Made by a program: the position numbers and the translations under genes | From: Branchiostoma floridae | Lineage: Eukaryota > Chordata > Leptocardii > Amphioxiformes > Branchiostomatidae | Length of the DNA: 64,000 nucleotides | Direction of reading: 5' to 3' | Assembly (NCBI RefSeq): GCF_000003815.2 | Contig: NC_049982.1 | Span: 3,212,663-3,276,662 of the forward strand | Part shown: piece by piece, positions 22,601-33,500 of the stretch | Numbering within the stretch: the first letter of the stretch is position 1 | How the letters are laid out: every line of letters starts with the position of its first letter | The notes under the pieces: generated by a model | The model's database searches: none | The model's input: only the letters and a program-made list of their open reading frames with translations | What the model was told of the DNA's origin: nothing

Positions 22601-24919
22601 AGATTAGCACGCGGTCTCCCTTCTGTACGCCATGTTTACTTAGCACTCCGGCAAACCTGGATACCTGTACAACACACAGAACACACATGTAACACACATG
22701 TAACACACATGTAACACACATGTAACACACATGTAACACACATGTAACACACATGTAGATTAGCACGCGGTCTCCCTTCTGTACACCATGGTTACTCAGG
22801 ACTCCTGCAAACCTGGATACCTGTACAACACACATGTAACACACATGTAACACACATGAAACACACATGTAACACACATGTAGATCAGCACACGTTCCCC
22901 CTTCTGTATGCCATGTTTACTCGGGACTCCGGCAAACCTGGATACCTGTACAACACACAGAACACACATGTAACACACATGTAACACACATGCAACACAC
23001 ATGTAACACACAGAACACACATGTAACACACATGTAACACACAGAACACACATGCAACACACATGCAACACACATGTAACACACATATAGATCAGCACGC
23101 GGTCTCCCTTCTGTATGCCATGTTTTACTCAAGACTCCGGCAAACCTGGATACCTGTACAACACACAGAAACACATTATCATATAGCCAGGCGCCGTGGA
23201 CCAATCAGATTAGGCCTTACCTGATCCTGAAACTCCCTGTAGGACATGTGCTGGATGGTGTTGGTTACTGGGCTGTCGTAGATGATGGCGGTGTGATCGC
23301 CGAACCCGGCGTCTACGTGCCTGTCCACAGCATTGTAACACACGTTCAGCTCCCCTCCCGGGAACCTGGGGCAAGATAGAACAATTCATGTACAGCGGGA
23401 TGCAGGTTGCTATTGTTTGTATCGAATTACAGGATGATTGCTTCAACTCATATTAAAGCTACAATCAGGAGCCAAAATATACAAATTTTCAGCAAAAAGA
23501 ATGGGCAAATTTTCCTGAGCAAAAACTGAGATGCTTCTAGAGTAGTCATATTCAGTTCCTAACCAGGCTAAACCTGACACACACACGTGACCTTGGTGTT
23601 TATTTTGTTTCTTTATTTTTAAAGAGATATATCCATCAGAAGTAAAATCTATTTTTCCTGGCGTCCATGATGTATCACTTTCAAAAGCAGCACAAATGTC
23701 TATTTCTGTTGTTGTAGTAATTTTGTCCCTTACCATTTTCGGTGGACGGGGTCTGTAGTGTCCAGTACTCTGAGTGTCCCAGTAATTTTGTCCTTTACCA
23801 TTTAGGGTGGACGGGGTCTGTAGTGTCCAGTACTCTGTCCCAGTAATTTTGCTCCTTACCATTTAGGGTGGACGGGGTCTGTAGTGTCCAGTACTCTGTC
23901 CCAGTAATTTTGTCCCTTACCATTTAGGGTGGACGGGGTCTGTAGTGTCCTGAGTGTCCCAGTAATTTTGTCCCTTACCATTTTGGGTGGACGGGGTCTG
24001 TAGCATCCAGTACTCTGTCCCATCGCCGGGTCCACACAATGTTCTCCGCCTGCTCCCCCCAGAAATCTTCTGGATGGTCCCTGGCCCTTCGGAATGCCTC
24101 ATCATAACCTGCATCTCACAGAGTTCAGTAGACTTTAGACTCAGTAGACTGTGTGATTTTACCTTTACCGATAAGGTTGTTTTGGTAGCTTGTTGTTTAG
24201 CAGCATAACTTAATTGGATCAGCCAAGAATTTGACGGATTGTAATGAAATCTGGCCTGTGGTTAGGGATTGTCCTTTTGAGGAAATACATGTACAGGGAT
24301 TGTGCAATCTTGCCTTATCCAAGAAATGATTGTATATGATGGTTGCAGAATCCCACGTATTGGATGTGAGTGACGTATGCATGTCAATCATCAGGTTCCA
24401 TGTCCTGCGACACTCCCAGGTGGACATTTTGAACACCTGGAGCCCTTCGCAGGTACTGCAGCAGAATAGCTGGATTGTCTATCTCTTACTCTCTAGGTAC
24501 TGAGTAAGCTTTGGTGGAGACTTAAGGGCGGGAAATGGCTCTTAGTCTTATGCTCAGAAAAAGTCTTAGGAATCAAAACAAATACTCATCAAAACAACTA
24601 TGACGTGTGCTCACTACGATTGTCAGCATATTTATTTACAATTCTTACACACGTTTATTTTGTGCGTTTCCCTAAGACGTGTTGCCTCACCTGAAGGTGT
24701 CTGCTGCACACCTGGGTGCGATCTTGAGGTGAACCCTCGGGCCTGACAGGTAAACAAACCAACTCCGGCCGCCCGGGAAAACCTGTCAGGACAGCCGCCA
24801 TGTTGGACGCGCGCCGCAGACGACACTCTGCGCGGTTTAGTCCCCTGTAACACATGCTTCACCTGCGCGTGCCGGCAGAACTGGATCCGGAACTGGTGAC
24901 AAGACAACCTCCAAGCCAT
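13588..24919 (-). CDS. ACSS3: Acyl-CoA synthetase short-chain family member 3 (12 exons, C-terminus absent)
   Basis: ATP-dependent ligation of short-chain acids such as propionate or acetate to CoA, expected in the mitochondrial matrix. Exons from the 5' end: 24919-24691, 24108-23979, 23365-23221, 22664-22476, 20929-20798, 20205-20065, 19703-19623, 18994-18899, 17998-17888, 17553-17513, 16116-16013, 13683-13588. All junctions are GT-AG and phases agree throughout, giving 498 residues. Residues 1-76 are Arg-rich and lack acids, as in a mitochondrial presequence. Recognisable family blocks: [36 protein letters not shown], the ATP-binding [10 protein letters not shown] (about 313-322), [31 protein letters not shown] and [19 protein letters not shown]. 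The [25 protein letters not shown] order matches ACSS3 rather than ACSS1/2. The last ~190 residues, including the DVINVAGHR hinge and the C-terminal lysine motif, are not found down to 8.5 kb, so they are either misassembled or lost. Five of the exons carry tandem border repeats. Confidence 0.93.
13776..13858. repeat. (TG)n/(GA)n microsatellite
   Basis: Mixed TG runs with an internal GA run, in intron 11 of the ACSS3 gene. Confidence 0.9.
14109..14317. mobile_element. MITE copy, CTGTAAA...TTTACAG family
   Basis: Reverse-orientation, more diverged copy of the 10212-10420 element, with TA on both sides. Lies in the ACSS3 intron. Confidence 0.8.
14618..14934. mobile_element. hAT-like MITE, second copy of the 4481 family
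   Basis: Starts CAGGGTTCTAGC and ends GCTAGAACCCTG, with the same 'cactacgctaaaat' interior as 4481-4813. Confidence 0.75.
15235..15400. repeat. Two small palindromes, direct repeat
   Basis: 'gatccaaaaatgtgctgaaa' meets its own complement 'ttcagcacaattttggatt', and the whole unit recurs near 15335-15400 with changes. Confidence 0.65.
15620..15796. repeat. ~90-bp direct duplication
   Basis: The block from 'cttaatatacttaatac' to 'tatctccctgacccctaac' occurs twice back to back with almost no change, just downstream of the exon-11 array. Confidence 0.9.
15800..16116 (-). repeat. Exon-11 donor-spanning array of ACSS3, 92-bp unit
   Basis: The last ~50 nt of exon 11 (encoding [12 protein letters not shown]), its donor and intron are repeated about three times with a 92-bp step (starts near 15881, 15973 and 16065). 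Copies are near identical. Confidence 0.93.
16759..16858. other. Assembly gap (100 N)
   Basis: Fixed-size gap in ACSS3 intron 10. No exon is missing here, since exons 10 and 11 join in phase. Confidence 1.
18052..18270 (+). mobile_element. tRNA-derived SINE
   Basis: 'ctgtagctcaactggtagc' resembles a Pol III A box, and 'ctcctggttccaat' about 35 bp later a B box. A non-tRNA body follows. It lies antisense in ACSS3 intron 8. Confidence 0.6.
18626..18940 (-). repeat. Exon-8 donor-spanning array of ACSS3, 45-bp unit x7
   Basis: Each 45-bp unit holds the last ~30 nt of exon 8 ([11 protein letters not shown]), a GTAAGG donor and ~10 nt of intron. Donors sit at 45-bp steps from 18898 down to 18628. 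The unit is 15 codons with no stop, so the reading frame stays open through the whole array and beyond; splicing at any donor keeps frame. Confidence 0.96.
20464..20780. repeat. (GGAA)n microsatellite
   Basis: About 310 bp of GGAA/GGGA units in ACSS3 intron 5, ending 18 bp from the exon-5 donor. The Ser/Pro/Leu-rich open frame on the other strand is a by-product. Confidence 0.97.
21611..21906. mobile_element. hAT-like MITE with 8-bp target duplication
   Basis: Starts CAGGGCTCTAGCCAGC and ends GCTGGCTGGAGCCCTG. It is flanked on both sides by GATTGTGG (21603-21610 and 21907-21914), an exact 8-bp duplication as hAT transposition makes. The interior has repeated 'tttccgtc' words. No ORF of its own. 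Confidence 0.93.
22120..22349 (+). mobile_element. SINE-like element with poly(A) tail
   Basis: Body from about 22120 ends in about 14 A at 22336-22349. The segment 'aatcatgatgtttctgacc' to 'gaagagatgctgtt' recurs in degenerate form at 57330-57380, so this is a dispersed repeat. No clear Pol III promoter seen. Confidence 0.5.
22640..23160 (-). repeat. Exon-4 acceptor-spanning array of ACSS3
   Basis: Before the complete exon 4 (22664-22476) lie three partial copies with 5' ends at about 23153, 22945 and 22820. Each has its CTGTACAG acceptor and encodes SRFAG..HG.QKG-type sequence, then passes into (TGTTACATG)n-like microsatellite instead of the rest of the exon. The frame stays open from the copies into the true exon over long stretches. 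Confidence 0.93.
23728..24030 (-). repeat. Exon-2 donor-spanning array of ACSS3, ~61-bp unit x5
   Basis: The exon-2 end encoding ATDPVHPK, the donor and ~20 bp of intron recur five times (donors near 23978, 23920, 23859, 23798 and 23733). Four of the five keep GTAAGG; one is GTAAAG. Confidence 0.93.
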
Positions 24920-24990
24920 TCCTGACGGAAAACTCCTCTAAAGAAGATCCACGGCTACGAAACAGACATGCGAAAGAAAATATACACCAG
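24700..24990 (-). promoter_or_regulatory. CpG-rich promoter/first-exon region of ACSS3
   Basis: Local GC- and CpG-rich stretch over and just upstream of the start codon. No TATA box is evident. Position inferred only from composition and the start of the first coding exon. Confidence 0.4.
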
Positions 24991-25679
24991 ATGCTGCTGC
25001 GGACCGCCCCTCTTACCTCAGGTGGTTCAAAAGTTCACGGGATGTTCCACATTTCTGGGGGGGTTCACCAAACTTAGTAATGTCAATGTTTCTTAAAAAT
25101 TTAAGTATTTTCTAAAATATTTTCCATTTGAACGGAATTTTATAAGATTAACTTACATACATTCAAAGTTAAAAGAACAAAGAAGTGATAACGCTGTTGC
25201 TTAAAAACCCTGTGTGCCAACCTGTACAGATTTTTCGTTTGGAATATTCCAATCCTTGATTGACCTATCAGTGAACTTTAGCGTACTTTCATGACCTTTG
25301 TCCTTACTTTGTAAAGTTTGTATGTGCCTGGAAATGCTGGTGTCCACTACTTTCTGTGAGTCTTAGAGTCTAACTCATTTGAGAACTTGACAAATCAAAT
25401 CGAGAGAATGCCTGTAACATTAATCTCGTTCTAAGCCTTGCTAACGTTATAACTAACTTGAGTTTGCAATGCTTTAGTGAAGAACCATGGAACCAGTCTA
25501 TTAGTATTACAGACAAACAGAGGCAGCTGTATCAATTGGGCTTTTCACTTGGCCACATTAAACACTAGTTAAGCCCCATCCATACTAGCCTGGGCCCCAG
25601 GCATTTCACTAAGGCATCTTTGTTGAAGTAACACCATATCGAAATCACACGCACACACGTTGTTGTTTGAAAGTAATGT

Positions 25680-25685
25680 TTTATT
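25680..25685 (-). terminator. Possible polyadenylation signal for calumenin gene
   Basis: AATAAA on the minus strand in the context GACAATAAAACATT. It could end a long 3' UTR that starts at 30534. The region 25000-26780 contains no gene that I recognise. Confidence 0.3.
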
Positions 25686-26792
25686 GTCATCAATACTTAA
25701 AAACAACAAAACTACTTCAATACAAAATTAGGTGGGTGGGTTGGTTCAAACTTAATCATGCTAAAAATGGGAGAATAACGTTAACGTCCATACGTTGAGA
25801 TTTGATTATTCAAGCCATAAAAATTCAGGTGCTCACTTACTGGTATCTTTCCTTGTTACCTTGGCCAAGAAGGTAAGATGGATTGTCTTTATATTTGGTA
25901 TGTGGGAAATCTTGATAATACCTCAATATGATATGATTCAGGGCCCCCTATCAGCTTGGTACGGTACTGCAGCAGAATTTATGCCTTTGACATCTCATGT
26001 TCTTTCCTGATTGGAGAGTGGTAGATAGGTCTTGAAACACGCAATGCAATGCACCACAACTGAATGACGGAAGTGCCACGATTTGTCAGCGCCCCCTGGT
26101 ACCATAAAAGGTACTGCAGGGGGGGATAAACTACCAAATCTCAGGACATGATTTAATCATCATCATAAGGAAATTGCTTTTAAGTTGAAAAGTCAATAAG
26201 TTAGTAAGTGAACACTCAAATTTGTATGGCAAAATATGCATCATCAATAATGCAACTCTATGATCAGGTAAAAACTATGGTTAAGTATAAACACATAGCA
26301 AAATATGATATAGTACATCTATATTGCTTATCTCTACTGTCTGCTGTCACTACAATCACTTCTCATCATAATCAGGGCAAAACAAGTTCAGTCCATCGCT
26401 TCAGGAGGAAGAACGACAACTTCTTTTCCGTTAACTCTGCATAGTTTTATCTTGTCACAGGAACAGCAATATTTTCTCTGTTTAAATTCACGTGTGGCGT
26501 TGTATGTTTTGGTTTGTTTTTCTCTGAGGTCCACATTTGACAGGTTTTTAATCAGCAATGCACAAAACACTTTCTGTTCGTTTTCACAAAATTCTTAAAT
26601 TTGTTCTGAAGTGGAATACAAAGATTTTCCATGTCATGGAAGTCAAAATTTGTCCTGGGAAAACATTTTGGCCAAATATCAGGCAATGGAGGAAGATTTA
26701 AGTGGAGCCATTCTATTCATTTCACTTTTTCCACTGCCTTTAGGGGGGGTGGGGGGTTGGGGGGGGCTGGCGGGCGGCCTGCAGTCTATCAG

Positions 26793-26854
26793 TAGCCTGG
26801 TATCCAGCCGTAATATAGCTCTCGGGAGCTATATTACGGCTGGATACCAGGCTA
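26793..26854. mobile_element. Perfect 29-bp-arm hairpin with flanking direct repeats
   Basis: Arms 26793-26821 and 26826-26854 are exact reverse complements around a 4-bp loop. AGTCTATCAG flanks both sides (26783-26792 and 26856-26865), which looks like a target-site duplication. Confidence 0.85.
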
Positions 26855-27011
26855 GAGTCTATCAGGCAGGACAGGGACCATCTTAACCTAAAGCCAGCTA
26901 AGGTCGATGTTTGGCACCACGTTTGTGTTGGTTATCGGGGTAGGCTGCAGGGAGGAGGTTAACGTACATGTCAACATCTGGAACATACGTGACATGGAAG
27001 AAATCAGGACA

Positions 27012-28260
27012 GGGAAATAATGACTCAATGCAGATGTGGAACAACAAACTGAATTTGCCGTGCCCTTAGTAAGAAAATGTCTTAAGAACTCAGACCTGCT
27101 CTACACAGGTATGTCTACACCCTATCATCTTGGGTCTTGGACTCTTGATGCGTAAAGGAACCTTGGAGATCAGAAGAAATAAAAATGGAGAAAATGCCCT
27201 GAGAGGAGAGAATGTTACAAAATATATGATCACCACAAAATGTTGTGTACAAAATCGTCGGATGACTTTTTTTCAAGTCAGTCCAAGAACCAAGTGATGG
27301 TATTTATAGTGCCTGAACAATATACAACAGACAATATGGCTTCTACATCCTGCAGTCCCCCCCCTTCAAAGTGTGACAGTCCCAAATCCTATAATCTAAA
27401 TGTAAATGGACCAAACCATTGTTGGTGCAAGGTGGTAATGACCAATCATTTTCATGGATCCTGACACGTGTATTCTCAATGCTGATTCGTCCCTAGCAGC
27501 TCTGTGCTGAGGATTTCTTTGTGCTCATTAGTTGGATCAAATCCACTGACAGTGATTCTGGTTAGTCAATTCAAATTCAAATCCACCTGTCCCTAAATCT
27601 GATTGGTCAGTTTTGTTCCCCTCTGTTCTGATTGGCCAGATGTTGACCTTGATCAACAACATAGCTGGTAATTCCAAATTTGGACATTGACCTTGAGGTC
27701 AAGTCCATGCACTGAACTTCAAACTCTCAATTGAACTTCAAGTAGAGGGAAATACAAGGAAAACAAACTCATTACTCTATATACTAAAATCACTACAGTT
27801 ATTTATACATGTAATGTTACAAACTTACATATCAAAACTTACAAATACAGAATTTAGCTTGCAAAATGTAGGGTGGGCATATACTGCACCCCTCAAGCAC
27901 CATGGAGAATGGATCAGTCCATCTTGGGCCATGCCACATGAACATATAGAAGGGGGTGTACATGATGATGGCCATAAAAATACAGAAATATTTTATAATG
28001 AAACAATAATTTGCATGTCAAATATAAAAAAAAGTGATGTAAAAAATTTATAAACCCCTAAGTATTTTAATGAAGCTACATTGCTGTTTTCAGTACAATT
28101 TTTTTTGTTTTTAACATTTTGTCCAACTTGATTCTACAAGTATCTGCAACAATAGCACTCCTGTTACAACACCATGATTCTTGGCACTGTTTACCCCTGT
28201 TTTACAGTGGTTAAGTCCCCAAGCCAATTAAATCTCTTTTACAATGGATCAGTCCATTAA
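27012..28260. repeat. 1.25-kb duplicated block, copy A
   Basis: Matches 28361-29606 almost base for base, with a few small indels and substitutions. Copy A ends exactly at a gap and copy B begins exactly after it, so the two may be alleles placed in series. Short open frames inside are identical in both copies and show no coding hallmarks. Confidence 0.95.
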
Positions 28261-28360
28261 NNNNNNNNNNNNNNNNNNNNNNNNNNNNNNNNNNNNNNNN
28301 NNNNNNNNNNNNNNNNNNNNNNNNNNNNNNNNNNNNNNNNNNNNNNNNNNNNNNNNNNNN
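28261..28360. other. Assembly gap (100 N)
   Basis: Separates the two copies of the 1.25-kb block. Confidence 1.
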
Positions 28361-29606
28361 GGGAAATAATGACTCAATGCAGATGTGGAACACAAACTGA
28401 ATTTGCCGTGCCCTTAGTAAGAAAATGTCTTAAGAACTCAGACCTGCTCTACACAGGTATGTCTACACCCTATCATCTTGGGTCTTGGACTCTTGATGCG
28501 TAAAGGAACCTTGGAGATCAGAAGAAATAAAAATGGAGAAAATGCCCTGAGAGGAGAGAATGTTACAAAATATATGATCACCACAAAATGTTGTGTACAA
28601 AATCGTCGGATGACTTTTTTTCAAGTCAGTCCAAGAACCAAGTGATGGTATTTATAGTGCCTGAACAATATACAACAGACAATATGGCTTCTACATCCTG
28701 CAGTCCCCCCCCTTCAAAGTGTGACAGTCCCAAATCCTATAATCTAAATGTAAATGGACCAAACCATTGTTGGTGCAAGGTGGTAATGACCAATCATTTT
28801 CATGGATCCTGACACGTGTATTCTCAATGCTGATTCGTCCCTAGCAGCTCTGTGCTGAGGATTTCTTTGTGCTCATTAGTTGGATCAAATCAACTGACAG
28901 TGATTCTGATTAGTCAATTCAAATTCAAATCCACCTGTCCCTAAATCTGATTGGTCAGTTTTGTTCCCCTCTGTTCTGATTGGCCAGATGTTGACCTTGA
29001 TCAACAACATGGCTGATTCCAAATTTGGACATTGACCTTGAGGTCAAGTCCATGCACTGAACTTCAAACTCTCAATTGAATTTCAAGTAGAGGGAAATAC
29101 AAGAAAAACAAACTCATTACTCTATATACTAAAATCACTACAGTTATTTATACATGTAATGTTACAAACTTACATATCAAAACTTACAAATACAGAATTT
29201 AGCTTGCAAAATGTAGGGTGGGCATATACTGCACCCCTCAAGCACCATGGAGAATGGATCAGTCCATCTTGGGCCATGCCACATGAACATATAGAAGGGG
29301 GTGTACATGATGATGGCCATAAAAATACAGAAATATTTTATAATGAAACAATAATTTGCATGTCAAATATAAAAAAAAGTGATGTAAAAAATTTATAAAC
29401 CCCTAAGTATTTTAATGAAGCTACATTGCTGTTTTCAGTACAATTTTTTTTGTTTTTAACATTTTGTCCAACTTGATTCTACAAGTATCTGCAACAATAG
29501 CACTCCTGTTACAACACCATGATTCTTGGCACTGTTTACCCCTGTTTTACAGTGGTTAAGTCCCCAAGCCAATTAAATCTCTTTTACAATGGATCAGTCC
29601 ATTAAA
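28361..29606. repeat. 1.25-kb duplicated block, copy B
   Basis: See copy A at 27012. Differences include 'aacaacaaactg' versus 'aacacaaactg', and 'catagctggtaattcc' versus 'catggctgattcc'. Confidence 0.95.
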
Positions 29607-29711
29607 GAGTAGGGGTGTTGCAGACAATGGTAACAAAAGGACTAACGATATGTACATTTGACAAACATAATCAGTATATATATGAAAAATTCAAGATAAA
29701 AAAAGGCCACA

Positions 29712-30021
29712 CAATGTGTTACATACTGCAATATTTGCTGGTGAGATGGCAAAAAAACAGGAACAAGTTAATAGAGCTTTTTTTTTTCTTTTTTTTTTCC
29801 GTGAAGGAAAAGTGCAGCATAAATGTACATCCTATTAGCATCCTTCTAAAATTCCTTGCCAGGTCAGTTGTGTTTAATGAAAGCAAATAAGATCATACAG
29901 GGCACCCCTCAAGCACCATGTACAATGGTATAGTCCGACTTGGGCCATTGCATTAAAATTCAAGTGAGGGGTGTGCATTTTCTTTCAGTTGAACCATTTA
30001 TAGAATAAATTTTGTCTTGTC
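29712..30021. repeat. ~310-bp duplicated block, copy A
   Basis: Repeated at 30122-30431 with one or two differences. Copy A ends at a 100-N gap and copy B starts right after it: the same redundancy pattern as the block at 27012. Confidence 0.95.
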
Positions 30022-30121
30022 NNNNNNNNNNNNNNNNNNNNNNNNNNNNNNNNNNNNNNNNNNNNNNNNNNNNNNNNNNNNNNNNNNNNNNNNNNNNNNN
30101 NNNNNNNNNNNNNNNNNNNNN
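30022..30121. other. Assembly gap (100 N)
   Basis: Separates the two ~310-bp copies. Confidence 1.
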
Positions 30122-30431
30122 AATGTGTTACATACTGCAATATTTGCTGGTGAGATGGCAAAAAAACAGGAACAAGTTAATAGAGCTTTTTTTTTTCTTT
30201 TTTTTTTCCGTGAAGGAAAAGTGCAGCATAAATGTACATCCTATTAGCATCCTTCTAAAATTCCTTGCCAGGTCAGTTGTGTTTAATGAAAGCAAATAAG
30301 ATCATACAGGGCACCCCTCAAGCACCATGTACAATGGTATAGTCCGACTTGGGCCATTGCATTAAAATTCAAGTGAGGGGTGTGCATTTTTTTTCAGTTG
30401 AACCATTTATAGATTAAACTTTGTCTTGTCT
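30122..30431. repeat. ~310-bp duplicated block, copy B
   Basis: Copy of 29712-30021, in the probable 3' UTR of the calumenin gene. Confidence 0.95.
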
Positions 30432-30534
30432 GGGCCAGTACTTTAATATTAACACATTCACCACCTGACACTGGCCTAAAATACATCATACCCCAGAAAG
30501 GGCAGGCATGTGGCAAATGTTTTAAGACTTCTAA

Positions 30535-33500
30535 TTAAAACTCGTCATGTCTAACGAGCGCCTCCCCAAAGTCTGTAGCCTGACTCCCCACGAACAAGTC
30601 GTACTTATCCACTATCTCCTGTTTCGTCAGCTTCTGNNNNNNNNNNNNNNNNNNNNNNNNNNNNNNNNNNNNNNNNNNNNNNNNNNNNNNNNNNNNNNNN
30701 NNNNNNNNNNNNNNNNNNNNNNNNNNNNNNNNNNNNGTCCTGAAACAAACAAATAAACATGTAAACAAAGCATTCTACATCTTACCACACAGTTTAACGT
30801 ATAAAAGTTTCATTCAATGTTATATTCTTTACTTTTCCCTGATTATTATCTACCTGCCTAATAATTAAGCTCTGTAAAATATCAGCCATCAGTCATTCAC
30901 TTTAAGTCTGAATCAACTACCCCGGTACATAAGATACAAAAAGTGACATTAGAAACACATTTAAAGGCATACAAAACATGTACAATGATAAGAAATTGTT
31001 GCTTGTGGTAAACTGAAGAAATATCAAGCAGCTACCTCTTTAATCTGATGGGACCACATGGATAATCTCCAAGCAGATCCTAAGGTAGCATAAGATTGTA
31101 TCAAAAGCTGGCAGAGGAGTGAAGCCGGCCTAGGAGTGTGTTTGGCTACCGGGCAAATGGCAAATGGACACCTCTTGGCTGACTACACTCCTTGGCCAGT
31201 TTGGTACTATCTTATGCCATTGTAGGATCTGCTTGGAGATTACACATGGACTTTCTGCACACAAACAGGAGGAAAGATCTCTCTACCCACCTTGTCCACA
31301 TCAGACTCGAAGATGAGGTGTTTGGACTCAGCATCTGCGTGGTCGTAGTCGGGAGGAATGATCCAGTCTCGCACTTCGTCCTTGTCCATTTTGCCGTCGC
31401 CGTTCTTGTCGCGGAAGGTGCCGAACTGCTCGCGCTCAGACTTCACCCAATCAGGCTCCTCCTTGTCATCACCAGTCCACATGTCACCTGATCATCCACC
31501 AATCACAGAACAGGAGGTCAGTATGGATGCTATGTCACCAACTTAAGGCATTCTTGACACTTCGGAAAAAATAACTTTATTACTTGTTCAAAATATCGAA
31601 TTTGCAATTCAAATGTGCTAATATGGTCTTGAGCCAAACACCCAACCATTTCACTTTGCAATGCCACGCTTTAGTTAGGTACAATGAGCTTAACCAAAGA
31701 CAGAAAGTGAAGGGAGCCTCCAGGCAGAGGGACCCTGGACCTTTGGGCCAAACACCCGACCGTGATGCCAAGCTTTGGTTGTGTACAATGAGCTTAACCA
31801 AAGACAGAGAGTGAAGGAGCCTACCGATGTACTCCTCCAGGGAGATGGTCCCGTCCCCATCCTTGTCTATGTCCTCCAGAGTCTCCTGCACAAAATCACA
31901 CATCAGGGAAACACTTTAAGACCATTTCATCATCATCATCGGAAATCCAGAAATTCTAAGACCCTTTACAACAGCAAAATTTATGTATACCATCAGTACA
32001 GGCAGATGATCTAAATAATCATTACAATTGAACACTGCCTATTTTCAACTAACATGAAGGAAGATTGCACTTATCGATACACATGTTAGTACACCCCAAA
32101 GCGGCTCTGATCATGATAAATTATGATAAACCCTGGCTAGGTAGATGTTTTAAACATTTAGAAGCATTGAACCATTGTTAATGAAACAAAACCATTTTTC
32201 ATTTTCATTTCACTGAGGACGGAAGGTGGATGCCTTTCGAAACGTCTAGTAAAATTTCTTAAGTATCCAGAAGTAAAGAGTGATTCTTCTTCAATGTCAT
32301 TGTTAATAAAGTGCTAAAATAACAAAAAGGAAACATAGGCAAGTAGCACAATAGTTTGAGGAGATCTACACCTCAAGCACAGTGAAAGATCACACCACAC
32401 CAACCATTAGGAGTAGGAGACCTTCCAAGTGTGAGTGGATCAAATCTTACTGTCTTGTCTTACATACCCTCTCCACACAAACAAAAGCAGCCCCACCTGC
32501 ACCACGACGTCCTTCATGTGCTCCACACAAACAAACAAACAAACAAAAAACAAACAAAAGCAGCCCCCACCTGCACAACAATGTCCTTATGTGCTCCACA
32601 CAAACAAACAAACAAACAAACAAACAAAAGCAGCCCCACCTGCACCACGATGTCCTTCATGTGCTCCACACAAACAAACAAACAAACAAACAAAAGCAGC
32701 CCCACCTGCACCATGATNNNNNNNNNNNNNNNNNNNNNNNNNNNNNNNNNNNNNNNNNNNNNNNNNNNNNNNNNNNNNNNNNNNNNNNNNNNNNNNNNNN
32801 NNNNNNNNNNNNNNNNNNNNNNNNNNNNNNNNNNNNNNNNNNNNNNNNNNNNNNNNNNNNNNNNNNNNNNNNNNNNNNNNNNNNNNNNNNNNNNNNNNNN
32901 NNNNNNNNNNNNNNNNNNNNNCATGTGCTCTACATCCTCCGGATGCAGGAAGGACTGGAACTCCTCCTTCGTCAGGTGTTTGTCATCGTCGCTGTCTGCC
33001 GTCTCCCAGCGCCGCAGGTCCCTCTTCACCATGTCCTTGATGTTGTAGCCATCATCCTCATCATCTTCCAGCTCCTCTTCTGCTGAACCAATCAGAACAC
33101 AGTTAGGGTTTAAACCAATCATCATCATCTTCATCATCTTCTAGCTCCTCTTCTGCGGAAACCAATCAGAACACAGTTAGGGTTTAAACCAATCATCATC
33201 ATCCTTGTCACATTCTAGCTCCTTTTCTGCTGAACCAATCAGAATGCAGTTAGGGTTTAAACCAACCAATCATCATCCTCATCATCTTCCAGTTCCTCTT
33301 CTGCTGAACCAATCAGAACACAGTTAGGGTTTAAACCAATCATCATCATCTTCATCATCTTCTAGCTCCTCTTCTGCGGAAACCAATCAGAACACAGTTA
33401 GGGTTTAAACCAATCATCATCATCCTTGTCACATTCTAGCTCCTTTTCTGCTGAACCAATCAGAATGCAGTTAGGGTTTAAACCAACCAATCATCATCCT

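Noticed and set aside
13588-24919. ACSS3 as a processed or decayed pseudogene
   Set aside because: Introns are present and all twelve exons keep frame and canonical splice sites, with conserved motifs intact. Only the missing C-terminus is unexplained.
27240-28053. Two small proteins of 74 and 79 residues in the duplicated block, conserved in both copies
   Set aside because: The copies are near identical at all positions, so conservation is uninformative. Composition is noncoding-like and the block is probably 3' UTR.
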